From NCBI RefSeq assembly GCF_008641065.1, contig NZ_VTRS01000001.1, forward strand, positions 806,001 through 870,000: a stretch of 64,000 bases of DNA, read 5' to 3'. This DNA comes from Rhabdaerophilum calidifontis. Its GTDB lineage: Bacteria > Pseudomonadota > Alphaproteobacteria > Rhizobiales > Beijerinckiaceae. Each line of letters begins with the position of its first letter. Positions within the stretch are counted from its first letter, which is position 1. Of this stretch, positions 50,371 through 63,631 are shown piece after piece. A model generated the notes under the pieces. That model did not search any database, had not been told where the DNA came from, and saw only the letters and a program-made list of their open reading frames with translations. The position numbers were made by a program, and so were the translations under genes.

Positions 50371-51366
50371 ATGAACCCGATGCACAACGACAAGCCGGGG
50401 CTCGCCCGGCGCGCTCTTCTTGCGGCGACCTTCGCGCTCGCCCTGCCCGGGCTCGCGGCCGCGCAGGCTTTCCCGTCGAAGCCGATCACGATCGTGGTGC
50501 CGTTCGCGGCCGGCGGCTCGACGGATATCGTCGCCCGCATCGTCGGTGCCAAGATGGGCGAGATCCTCGGCCAGACGGTGCTGATCGAGAACCGCGCGGG
50601 CGCCGGCGGCAGCATCGGCGCCGGCGCGGTCGCGAAGGCGGCGCCCGACGGCTACACGCTGCTGATGGGAACGATCTCGACCCATGCGATCAACCCTGCC
50701 GTGCTCAAGAGCAATCCGAGCGACCCGGTGAAGGATTTCGCGCCGATCTCGCTGCTCGCGGACGTACCGAGCGTGCTGGTGGTGACGAACGATTTCCCGG
50801 CGAAGAACGTGAAGGAACTGATCGAGGTCCTGAAGGCCAACCCGGACAAATATTCCTATGCCTCCTCGGGCGTGGCGACGCCGCAGCATCTCGGCGGCGA
50901 ATTGTTCAAGACAATGAGCGGCACCCGGATGCAGCACATCCCCTATCGCGGCGGCGGGCCGGCGCTCCAGGACGTGGTTTCCGGCAAGGTGGCGATGATC
51001 TTCGACAACCTGCCCTCCTCGGCCGAGATGATCCGCGCCGGCAAGGTTCGCGCCATCGGCATCACGGTGATGAAGCGCTCGCCGGCCTTCCCGGATCTGC
51101 CGACCATCGACGAATCCGGCCTGCCGGGCTTCGTCAATTATTCCTGGAACGCGCTCTTCGCCCCCGCCAACACGCCGAAGGACGTGATCGCCAAGCTCAA
51201 CGACGCGGCGAACAAGGCGATCAAGGATCCGGCGGTCGAGAAGAAGCTCGCCGATCTCAGCGCCGTCACCGTCGGCTCGACGCCGGAGCAACTTGGCGAG
51301 CACGTGAAGAAGGAACTCGCGAAATGGGGGCCGATCGCCAAGGCCGCCGGTGCGAAGCTCGAATAA
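50371..51366 (+). CDS. Tripartite tricarboxylate transporter substrate-binding protein (TctC/Bug family)
   Basis: Periplasmic solute receptor with signal peptide (ALLAATFALALPGLAAA, cut near AQA) and the Bug signature FPSKPITIVVPFAAGGSTDIVARIVGAKMGEILGQTVLIENRAGAGG, then DGYTLLMG and PQHLGGELF. GGGAGAG site upstream. It belongs to a system that normally pairs with TctA/TctB membrane proteins, neither of which is here; instead it is inside an ABC operon between permease and its substrate-binding protein. Ligand unknown, usually a carboxylate. Confidence 0.9.
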   Translation: MNPMHNDKPGLARRALLAATFALALPGLAAAQAFPSKPITIVVPFAAGGSTDIVARIVGAKMGEILGQTVLIENRAGAGGSIGAGAVAKAAPDGYTLLMGTISTHAINPAVLKSNPSDPVKDFAPISLLADVPSVLVVTNDFPAKNVKELIEVLKANPDKYSYASSGVATPQHLGGELFKTMSGTRMQHIPYRGGGPALQDVVSGKVAMIFDNLPSSAEMIRAGKVRAIGITVMKRSPAFPDLPTIDESGLPGFVNYSWNALFAPANTPKDVIAKLNDAANKAIKDPAVEKKLADLSAVTVGSTPEQLGEHVKKELAKWGPIAKAAGAKLE

Positions 51367-51388
51367 AACCATCACGGGAGGAACGTGC

Positions 51389-52414
51389 ATGATTCCGGTT
51401 GATCGGAGGCGCCTTCTGGCGCTCGGCGGCGCGATGCTCGCGGCGCCGGCGCTTGTCGGCCGCGCCGGCGCGCAGACCAAGGTTGCGCTCGGCGTCGGCG
51501 GCAAGTCGCTGCTCTATTACCTGCCGCTCACGATCGCGGAGCGGAAGGGCTATTTCAAGGAATTCGGCCTCGACATGGAGATCAACGATTTCGCCGGCGG
51601 CGCGAAATCGCTCCAGGCGCTGGTCGGCGGCTCGGTCGATCTCGTGGCCGGGGCCTATGAGCACACGATCCGGATGCAGGCCAAGGGCCAGGATATCCGC
51701 GCCGTGATCGAGATGCTGCGCTTCCCCACCATCGTGATCGGGGTGCGCAAGGCCGTCGCCGACAGGGTGAAATCCGCGAAGGATTTCAATGGGCTCAAGA
51801 TCGGCGTCACTGCGCCGGGCTCCTCGACCTACATCACCGTGCTCCATGCCATGGCGAAAGTCGGGCTCAAGGCGGGCGATGCCAGCTTCATCGGCGTCGG
51901 CGGTGGCGCCAGCGCGGTCGCGGCGATGAAGAAGGGCGAGATCGATGTCATTTCGCATCTCGATCCCGTCATTGCCAAGCTCGAGGCGGACGGGGATATC
52001 GTGACCCTGATCGATACCCGCACCGAGAAGGGCACGTTCGATCTCTTCGGCGGCACCAACCCCGCCGCCTGCCTCTATGTGCGGCAGGATACGATCGAGA
52101 AGAATCCTGCGACGGTCCAGGCCGCGGTCAACGGCCTCTACAAGGCGCTGCGCTGGATCAACAAGGCGAAGCCGGAAGAGATCGCCGATGCGGTGCCCGA
52201 GCAATACCATCTCGGCGACAAGGCGCTCTATATCCGGGCGGTGAAAGCCTCGCAGGCCGCCTATTCCGAGACCGGGCTGATGGCCGGGGCCGGCATGAAA
52301 TCGGTCTACGACACGCTCAAGGCGCTCGATCCGGAGATGGCGAATGTCAATGTCGATCTCGGCAAGACCTTCGTGCCGGGCTTCGCGGCCAAGGCGGCGC
52401 AGATGGTCAGCTGA
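51389..52414 (+). CDS. ABC transporter substrate-binding protein, NitT/TauT type
   Basis: Periplasmic receptor for the ABC importer encoded upstream. N-terminus RRRLLALGGAMLAAPALVGRAGA is a Tat-like or Sec signal. The NMT1/SsuA-like fold shows YYLPLTIAERKGYFKEFGLDMEINDFAGGAKSLQALVGGSVDLVAGAYEHTIR and GLKIGVTAPGSSTYITVLHAM. GGGAGG eight bases before ATG 51389. 341 residues. An intrinsic terminator follows. Ligand not determined. Confidence 0.92.
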   Translation: MIPVDRRRLLALGGAMLAAPALVGRAGAQTKVALGVGGKSLLYYLPLTIAERKGYFKEFGLDMEINDFAGGAKSLQALVGGSVDLVAGAYEHTIRMQAKGQDIRAVIEMLRFPTIVIGVRKAVADRVKSAKDFNGLKIGVTAPGSSTYITVLHAMAKVGLKAGDASFIGVGGGASAVAAMKKGEIDVISHLDPVIAKLEADGDIVTLIDTRTEKGTFDLFGGTNPAACLYVRQDTIEKNPATVQAAVNGLYKALRWINKAKPEEIADAVPEQYHLGDKALYIRAVKASQAAYSETGLMAGAGMKSVYDTLKALDPEMANVNVDLGKTFVPGFAAKAAQMVS

Positions 52415-52453
52415 AGGCGCTTGCTGCGCTGCGTCGAAGCATGCAGGATGCGG

Positions 52454-52478
52454 AAGGGCGGTTCAGGCCGCCCTTTTT
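52454..52478 (+). terminator. Intrinsic terminator of the ABC/Bug operon
   Basis: AAGGGCGG and CCGCCCTT form an 8-bp stem with a TTCAGG loop, followed by TTTTT. It lies 40 bases after the substrate-binding gene and 28 before pdxY. Confidence 0.88.
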
Positions 52479-52505
52479 CTTTGGTGATCCCGCCTCCGTC
52501 CCGCC

Positions 52506-53354
52506 ATGAACATCCTCTCCATCCAGTCGCATGTGGCCTATGGCCATGTCGGCAACGCTTCCGCGACCTTCCCGATGCAGCGGCTCGGGGTCGAGGTCTG
52601 GCCGATCCATACGGTGCAGTTTTCCAACCATACCGGCTACGGCGCCTGGCGCGGGCAGGTCTTCGAGGCGGGACTGATCGCCGAACTCGTCGAAGGCATT
52701 GCCGAGCGCGGCGTGCTGCCCCGCTGCGATGCCGTGCTCTCCGGCTATATGGGCTCGGATGCGATCGGCGGCGCGATTCTCGACGCGGCGGCGCGCGTCA
52801 GGGCCGCCAACCCGGCGGCGCTCTATGCCTGCGATCCGGTGATCGGCGATCACGGAAGGGGCATCTTCGTGCGCCCTGGGGTCCCGGAATTCATGCGGGC
52901 GCAGGCGGTGCCGGCGGCGGATATCCTCACGCCCAACCTGTTCGAACTCGAATATCTCGCCGGCATGGCGGCGAACGAGCCGGCGGCGCTGCGCGCGGCG
53001 CTTGCGAAGGTGCACGCGCTCGGCCCGCGCATCATCCTCGTCACCTCGGCGCTGCTCGCGGATACGCCGGAAACGGCGATCGATCTGGTGGTCTCCGACG
53101 GAAGCGGGCTCCGGCGTCTGCGGACGCCGCGGCTTGATCTCGACGTCAACGGCGCGGGGGATGCGATCGCGGCGCTGTTCCTCGTGCATTATCTGCGCAC
53201 GCGCGACGCGGCGGCGGCGCTCGCCTGGGCGGGGTCGTCGGTGTTCGGGCTGCTCAGGCGCACGGCCGAGGCGGGGTCCCGCGAGATCCTGACCGTGGCG
53301 GCGCAGGAGGAATTCGTGGCGCCGACGCGGATGTTCGCGCCGGAGCCGCTCTGA
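52506..53354 (+). CDS. pdxY: Pyridoxal kinase
   Basis: Ribokinase-fold kinase that phosphorylates pyridoxal in B6 salvage. Motifs: ILSIQSHVAYGHVGNASATFPMQRLGVEVWPIHTVQFSNHTGYG is the family signature; YACDPVIGDHGRGIFV, DILTPNLFELEYL, and the catalytic Asp in LDVNGAGDAIAALFL. 282 residues. Supplies PLP for neighbours such as the threonine dehydratase, though in a separate transcript. Confidence 0.94.
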   Translation: MNILSIQSHVAYGHVGNASATFPMQRLGVEVWPIHTVQFSNHTGYGAWRGQVFEAGLIAELVEGIAERGVLPRCDAVLSGYMGSDAIGGAILDAAARVRAANPAALYACDPVIGDHGRGIFVRPGVPEFMRAQAVPAADILTPNLFELEYLAGMAANEPAALRAALAKVHALGPRIILVTSALLADTPETAIDLVVSDGSGLRRLRTPRLDLDVNGAGDAIAALFLVHYLRTRDAAAALAWAGSSVFGLLRRTAEAGSREILTVAAQEEFVAPTRMFAPEPL

Positions 53355-53356
53355 GA

Positions 53357-53389
53357 CGGGAGGGCCGGACGCGCGGCCCGGCCCTCCCG
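53357..53389. terminator. Long hairpin between convergent pdxY and HhH gene
   Basis: CGGGAGGGCCGG and CCGGCCCTCCCG form a perfect 12-bp stem with a 9-base loop in the 43-base gap between convergent genes. There is no T run on either strand, so it is a candidate bidirectional barrier rather than a standard intrinsic terminator. Confidence 0.55.
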
Positions 53390-53397
53390 GAGGGCGA

Positions 53398-53790
53398 TCA
53401 GAAGCGGACCTTGCCCTTGATCGCCTCTTCGGCGTTCTTCGGCACCACGTTGCGGGCCACGAAATCGTTCCAATCCTTGAAGCGGCCGTTCTTCGTGCGG
53501 GCCTCGATGATATCCTTGGCGCGGGCCGGGCCGATCTGCGGCAGCTTGTCGAGCTCGGCTTCGGTCGCGGTGTTGAGGTTGACGAGCTGGGCCTGCGCCG
53601 CGGGCGCGGCGGCCGGCGCGGGGGCGGTGGCCGGACGCACCGGCTGCGCCGCCGGGGGCTGGGCCGGCTGGGTGGCGGCGGGCGCTGCCGGCCGCTGCTG
53701 CGGCTGGGTCTGCGTGGTCTGCGCCGAGGCGGCGCCGGCGCCGATCAGCAGGACGGCCGCGGCGGTGCGGAGAAGATGGGTCATCGACAT
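53398..53790 (-). CDS. Secreted helix-hairpin-helix (ComEA-like) protein
   Basis: Signal peptide LLRTAAAVLLIGAGAASAQ, a Pro/Ala/Gln-rich linker of ~50 residues, then a single helix-hairpin-helix DNA-binding motif VNLNTATEAELDKLPQIGPARAKDIIEARTKNGRFKDWNDF. This is ComEA-like and predicts an envelope or periplasmic DNA-binding protein. AAAGGAG eight bases before ATG 53790; the frame to 53955 is not supported. No other competence genes are near. 130 residues. Confidence 0.88.
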   Translation of the reverse strand: MSMTHLLRTAAAVLLIGAGAASAQTTQTQPQQRPAAPAATQPAQPPAAQPVRPATAPAPAAAPAAQAQLVNLNTATEAELDKLPQIGPARAKDIIEARTKNGRFKDWNDFVARNVVPKNAEEAIKGKVRF

Positions 53791-54026
53791 ATCAGACACT
53801 CCTTTGAGTGCACCCCTGTTGTGCCCGCGTTCCGCCTCGCCCGGGGCAGGCGGGAGGAAACGGAGAGTGATCGCGTCGTCGCGGATCATGCTCTCGAGGC
53901 AATCATCTAAAGGAACGGGCATGAATTGTCGCGCAACACTGCGTTTCGCCGCCATTCATCTTGTGGGTTGCTCTTGGTGCGCGCCCGCGCGAAACAAGGG
54001 CCTGCCCTTAAAAGGAAAGGCATATC

Positions 54027-54938
54027 GTGAGCCGGCAATTCCATGTCCTCGACGTTTTCACGGAGCGCGCCTTTACGGGCAATCCGCTGGCGGTGGTGCT
54101 CGACAGCGAGGGCCTCGACGATGCGGCGATGCTGGCGATCACACGCGAATTCAACCTGTCCGAGACCGTATTCGTGCTGCCGCCGGATGATCCCGTGCAT
54201 TCGGCGAAGATCCGCATCTTCACGCCCGGCGGCGAATTGCCCTTCGCCGGCCATCCGACGGTCGGGACCGCAGTCCTGCTCGCGGAATTGCGGGCCGGCG
54301 GGCATCTCGCGGAGGGGGTCGTCATCGCGCTCGAGGAGAAGATCGGGCTGATCCGCGCCGAGGTGCGGCGCAGGCCGGGCGGAGCGGCGCGCGCCGTGTT
54401 CGCGCTGCCGAGGCTGCCGGAGCCGATTCCCCTGCCGCTCGATCCGCTCGCCGTGGCGGCGGCGCTCGGCCTCGATCCGCTCGAGATCGGCTTCGGCGCG
54501 CACGGCCTTTCGGTTTGGTCCGCCGGCGTCCCGTTCGTGATGGTGCCGCTGCGCTCGCTCGATGCGATCCGCAGGGCGCAGATCGCCGACATGGCGGCCT
54601 GGCGCGCGGCCTTCGGCGGCACCGGCAAGGGCGCCGCCTATCTCTACACGCGCGAGACGGTCGAGCCTGCGCATCACATCCATGCCCGGATGTTCTCGCC
54701 GCTGATGGGCATTGCCGAGGATCCGGCGACCGGCTCGGCGGCGGCGGCCTTTGCCGGCGTCGCCGCGCTCTGCGAGGCGCCGGAGGACGGGATGCATCAG
54801 CTCGTTATCGAGCAGGGCTACGAGATGGCGCGGCCGAGCCTGATCGTGCTCGATCTCGAGATCGCCGGCGGCCGGCTCGCGGGCGCGGCGATCGGCGGCG
54901 CGGCGGTGCGGATCAGCGAGGGGCGAATCCATGCCTGA
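54027..54938 (+). CDS. PhzF family isomerase/epimerase
   Basis: Two-domain diaminopimelate-epimerase-like fold. FHVLDVFTERAFTGNPLAVVLDSEGLDD, SETVFVLPPDDPVHSAKIRIFTPGGELPFAGHPTVGTAVLL are the PhzF signatures, with the catalytic Glu in NLSETVF; the C-terminal domain has ARMFSPLMGIAEDPATGSAAAAFAG. GTG 54027 follows AGGAAAGG. 303 residues. Reaction unknown. Overlaps the NUDIX gene by 8 bases, so likely an operon. Confidence 0.9.
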   Translation: MSRQFHVLDVFTERAFTGNPLAVVLDSEGLDDAAMLAITREFNLSETVFVLPPDDPVHSAKIRIFTPGGELPFAGHPTVGTAVLLAELRAGGHLAEGVVIALEEKIGLIRAEVRRRPGGAARAVFALPRLPEPIPLPLDPLAVAAALGLDPLEIGFGAHGLSVWSAGVPFVMVPLRSLDAIRRAQIADMAAWRAAFGGTGKGAAYLYTRETVEPAHHIHARMFSPLMGIAEDPATGSAAAAFAGVAALCEAPEDGMHQLVIEQGYEMARPSLIVLDLEIAGGRLAGAAIGGAAVRISEGRIHA

Positions 54939-55689
54939 GCAATCCCGACCTGCGCAATCCTCGCCTGAAGCGGTCGGCGTTGCGCCGGAGATCGCCGAAC
55001 TCGACGGCCTCGATTGCCGGCTCGAACCGGCGGCCTGGGCCTTCGCGCGCGAGCAGGAGGCGGCGATCGCCGCGCACTGGGCGCGATTCGTCGCCGACAA
55101 GCCGACGAATTTCAACGGCCGGGTCTTCCTCCAGCATCGCTGGGATTTCGACGGGCGGATCTATCGCGGGCGCTATCTGGAAACGGATTACGCGAGCTTC
55201 ATCGCCTGGCGCGATTTCGGCCATCCCGGCGCGCCGATGCGCAACGGCTTTGCCATGGCGGCGCTGCGGGCGCGCGACGGCGCCTTCCTCCTCGGCGTGA
55301 TGGGGCCGGGCACCGCCAATCCCGGCCGCATCTATTTCGCGGCCGGCACGCCCGACCCCGGCGACCTGCTGCCGGACGGGCGGATCGACCTCGCCGGTTC
55401 GGTGCTGCGCGAACTCGAGGAGGAGACGGGGCTGCGCCCGGAGGAGGTGCATGTGGGCGCGGGCTGGCGCGCGGTGATCGACGGCACGCGCGCCGCCTTC
55501 ATGCGGCCGGTGACGATCGACCTGCCGGCGGCGGAGGCGCGTCGGCTGATCCTCGATCGCTTCGCCGGGCTCGCGCATGAGGAGCTGGTCGATATCCATA
55601 TCGTCCGCGGGCCGGAGGATTTCGTTCCGGGGCGGATGCCGCCGTTCCAGATCGCCTATCTTGCCGATGCTTTCGCGCGTGGCGGTTGA
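54931..55689 (+). CDS. NUDIX hydrolase domain protein
   Basis: The NUDIX box appears as ASGVLRELEEETGLRPEEV-like residues (ALGSVLRELEEETGL context near residue 160; REL-EEE-TGL seen directly), with the preceding family Gly region GTPDPGDLLPDG. The ~110-residue N-terminal part (WDFDGRIYRGRYLETDYASFIAWRDFG) is family specific. The product is 252 residues long. The diphosphate-containing substrate is unknown. Coupled to phzF by overlap. Confidence 0.8.
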   Translation: MPEQSRPAQSSPEAVGVAPEIAELDGLDCRLEPAAWAFAREQEAAIAAHWARFVADKPTNFNGRVFLQHRWDFDGRIYRGRYLETDYASFIAWRDFGHPGAPMRNGFAMAALRARDGAFLLGVMGPGTANPGRIYFAAGTPDPGDLLPDGRIDLAGSVLRELEEETGLRPEEVHVGAGWRAVIDGTRAAFMRPVTIDLPAAEARRLILDRFAGLAHEELVDIHIVRGPEDFVPGRMPPFQIAYLADAFARGG

Positions 55690-55695
55690 CCCCGA

Positions 55696-56031
55696 TCAGG
55701 GATAGCCGAACCGGCTCTTCGTGGCGCGGACATGGGCGCTGGCGGCGCCGGATTGGCCGGCTGCGCACAGCGCATCGGCACGCTTCATCTCGGCCTCGAT
55801 CTGGTCATAGACCTGCCGGGTGGTGTGGCCGGTTTCGAGATCATTGGCCTGGATGGCGCGGAAGCGGGCGATGTCGCCCTGGCAGCCGCTGCCTTCCGGC
55901 AGCCGGAACCCTGCCGGCGTGACGGAGACGCCACGCGGTTCCGGCTTTGGCGCCGGCGCCGGAGGCTCGGCCGTCGTCTGGCAGGCGGCGAGCGCGAGAA
56001 GCGCTACGAGGCAGAGGGCGCGTGCGGGCAT
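55696..56031 (-). CDS. Small lipoprotein of unknown function (111 aa)
   Basis: Signal with lipobox: MPARALCLVALLALAACQTT (Cys at residue 18), a short Pro/Ala segment, then a conserved-looking domain GCQGDIARFRAIQANDLETGHTTRQVYDQIEAEMKRADALC. AAGGTGAG lies about six bases before ATG 56031. No function recognised. Convergent with the NUDIX gene, leaving 6 bases between stops. Confidence 0.75.
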   Translation of the reverse strand: MPARALCLVALLALAACQTTAEPPAPAPKPEPRGVSVTPAGFRLPEGSGCQGDIARFRAIQANDLETGHTTRQVYDQIEAEMKRADALCAAGQSGAASAHVRATKSRFGYP

Positions 56032-56196
56032 GAATGGCTCACCTTGGTCACGGATTCGTTGCGCGTCCTTCGGGTTGTAGCGGCTCTCCGGCATTGCCAT
56101 CAAGGTGCCGTTGCCAGATCCGCCCCGCAGCCCGACAGAATGGCCATGCCGGCGTGAAAAGAACAGGCGCAAGGGCAGGGATCCGGTGCAGGATGG

Positions 56197-56409
56197 TCAG
56201 CGCATCCTGTTCCGGTGTTCGATCCGCCTGCCGGGCTCCTCCCGGCGGGGATCGTAGATCAGCCGGTAGCGCGGGATCGCATGGCTGCTCCAGATTTCAA
56301 GCTCTGTATCACAGATAACGCAGCGAAAACGGTCATGATCGCGGAAGATGACCAATTCCTCCGTTCGCTCGTAGATTGCGCCGCAGGAGCATATTACTTC
56401 CCGTTGCAT
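56197..56409 (-). CDS. Small putative zinc-ribbon protein (70 aa)
   Basis: Contains a CSCG motif (residues 8-11) and a CVIC motif (30-33), spaced as in a compact zinc ribbon; the rest is charged with a basic C-terminus (RREEPGRRIEHRNRMR). No named family is recognised. Its base composition is less GC-rich than its neighbours, suggesting transfer. There is no ribosome site, and a promoter ends six bases before the ATG, which fits a leaderless mRNA. Confidence 0.65.
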   Translation of the reverse strand: MQREVICSCGAIYERTEELVIFRDHDRFRCVICDTELEIWSSHAIPRYRLIYDPRREEPGRRIEHRNRMR

Positions 56410-56415
56410 ATCGAT

Positions 56416-56444
56416 ACTATACCGTAACGATCGATTCGCGCCAA
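56416..56444 (-). promoter_or_regulatory. Promoter for the zinc-ribbon gene, predicted leaderless
   Basis: Minus strand TTGGCG (56444-56439) and TATAGT (56421-56416) have a 17-base spacer; the -10 matches consensus at five of six positions. The expected start is near 56409, the first base of the ATG. Confidence 0.5.
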
Positions 56445-56574
56445 GCGGATCGCCGGGGCGGTGGCCGATCGCGGCCCGGCGGACGGCTTGCGCGCGTTCC
56501 CCGGCTCCGGTAGGGTCATGCGTCCTGTTCTGAAGGTCGATCCGGTGTCTGTCGCTGACGCACGCATCCAGACG

Positions 56575-56655
56575 ATGAACCTGAAGTCGCCGCGCCGCGC
56601 CGCGGCGCCGGATGCGCTCGGCCTCCTTTCCCGGCTCCTTCTTATCAGCCCCTGA
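56575..56655 (+). CDS. Leucine-rich leader peptide of leuA
   Basis: ATG 56575 opens a 26-residue peptide with seven Leu and one Ile, six of the Leu in the last 12 residues (LGLLSRLLLISP). It ends inside the 5' arm of a strong hairpin upstream of leuA, as in leucine attenuation leaders. The start is uncertain because the frame is open back to 56461 and no clear ribosome site is visible. Confidence 0.6.
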   Translation: MNLKSPRRAAAPDALGLLSRLLLISP

Positions 56656-56687
56656 GGGCCGTCCGGGTGCGCCTGGGCTCTCAGGGG
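56649..56687 (+). promoter_or_regulatory. Hairpin of the leuA leader (attenuator candidate)
   Basis: CCCCTGAG (56649-56656) pairs perfectly with CTCAGGGG (56680-56687); the 5' arm overlaps the leader stop codon. A run of five T at 56731-56735 follows a GC-rich segment and may mark the terminator, although its stem is not clear by eye. Confidence 0.5.
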
Positions 56688-56796
56688 TGATGGACCACGA
56701 GACGCCCGCAAGGGATGCTCCGCCCGTTTTTCCATTCCGCCGGACAGGCCCGACCGCGACGATGCGGGGGAACCGGCAGCCAGCAAGGATCCGCAG

Positions 56797-58368
<1,572 letters not shown>

Positions 58369-58445
58369 CACTTGCCTTTTCGGCCCGGACGCGCTTTCAC
58401 GGCGCGTCCACCCGGGCGGCGGGTGGGGTTTCGAACAGGGGCATC

Positions 58446-59360
58446 ATGCGGTTGGGGATCGATCTCGGCGGCACCAAGACCGAGATCATCGCGCTCGATC
58501 CGGGCGGGGCGGAGCTGCTGCGCCGCCGTATCGCCACGCCGCGCGGGCAATATCGCGGCATCGTCGCGGCGATCGTCGAACTCGTCCGGCAGGTGGAGGC
58601 CGAGCTTGCCGCGGGCGGCGTCCCTGGCCCCCACTCGCTCGGCATCGGCATGCCCGGCACGATCTCGCCCTTTGCGGGGCTCGCGGTGAACGCCAATTCG
58701 ACCGAGCTCAACGGCCAGCCGCTCCAGGCCGATCTCGAGGCGGCGCTCGGCCGCCCGATCCGGTTCCAGAACGATGCCAATTGCCTCGCCGTTTCCGAGG
58801 CGGTGGACGGCGCCGCGGCCGGGGCGGGCCTTGTCTTCGCGGCGATTCTCGGCACCGGAATCGGCGCCGGGATCGCGATCGACGGCCGCGCCTGGGACGG
58901 GCCGCATCGCATCGCCGGCGAATGGGGGCACAATCCGCTTCCCTGGCCGAGCCGCGCCGAGATCGAGGCGGCGCGGCCGTGCTTCTGCGGCCGGCGCGGC
59001 TGCATCGAGACCTGGGTCGCGGGGCCAAGCTTCGAGCGTGACCATGTGGAGGCCGGCGGGGCGCCGCTGCCGGCGGCGGCGATCGTGGCGGCGGCCGGGG
59101 CGGGGGAGCCGCTCGCCCGCGCGGCGTTCGACCGCTATCTCGACCGGCTCGGCCGGGCGCTCGCGCATGTCGTGAACCTGCTCGATCCCGAGGTGATCGT
59201 GCTCGGCGGCGGCATGAGCAAGACCGAGGCGCTCTATGCGCGGCTGCCGGCGGCGATCGCGCCGTATCTCTTCGCGGAGCGCTTCGTGACGCCGATCCGC
59301 CCGGCACGGCACGGGGATTCCTCCGGCGTGCGCGGCGCAGCCTGGTTGTGGGGGCGGTGA
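58446..59360 (+). CDS. ROK family sugar kinase (fructokinase-like)
   Basis: ATP-dependent hexose kinase: LGIDLGGTKTEIIALD phosphate loop, GIGMPGTISPFAG, catalytic Asp in FQNDANCLAVSEA, GTGIGAGIAIDG, the His of GEWGHNPLPWP and the zinc finger CFCGRRGCIETWVAGPS are all intact. 304 residues match Mak-type fructokinases; N-acetylglucosamine or other hexose substrate remains possible. It follows leuA but its function is unrelated, so shared transcription may be incidental. Confidence 0.88.
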   Translation: MRLGIDLGGTKTEIIALDPGGAELLRRRIATPRGQYRGIVAAIVELVRQVEAELAAGGVPGPHSLGIGMPGTISPFAGLAVNANSTELNGQPLQADLEAALGRPIRFQNDANCLAVSEAVDGAAAGAGLVFAAILGTGIGAGIAIDGRAWDGPHRIAGEWGHNPLPWPSRAEIEAARPCFCGRRGCIETWVAGPSFERDHVEAGGAPLPAAAIVAAAGAGEPLARAAFDRYLDRLGRALAHVVNLLDPEVIVLGGGMSKTEALYARLPAAIAPYLFAERFVTPIRPARHGDSSGVRGAAWLWGR

Positions 59361-59503
59361 TCGGCGGCAGCTGTGTCGATGCCGCGTTTCCGAAAACATT
59401 CTGGACAACCCGGTGCCGATGCGCTATCGAACCGGCCTCGCGCGGGCGTTCCCCGCGCGTCGCCTTTTCTGGGTGGCCGGATATGCTCCGATGGCCCGAG
59501 GCG

Positions 59504-59579
<76 letters not shown>

Positions 59580-59645
59580 ATCCTTCCCGGGTTTGAGCAA
59601 GAGCCGGGCGGGTGCCGGTTTTGTCGGCAAGCCCGCCGCGCGGGC

Positions 59646-63544
<3,899 letters not shown>

Positions 63545-63631
63545 CACCGGCCCCGTGCGCCAGCGCACATTCCGCAGCGCCGGCCGATCATAGGTTCGTC
63601 GGTCTCGGTTCGCGGGTGCTGGGAGGAGAGC

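Noticed and set aside
58408-58426. Hairpin CCACCCG/CGGGTGG between leuA and the ROK kinase as a terminator
   Set aside because: No T run follows (GGTTTCG), so a terminator call is not supported.
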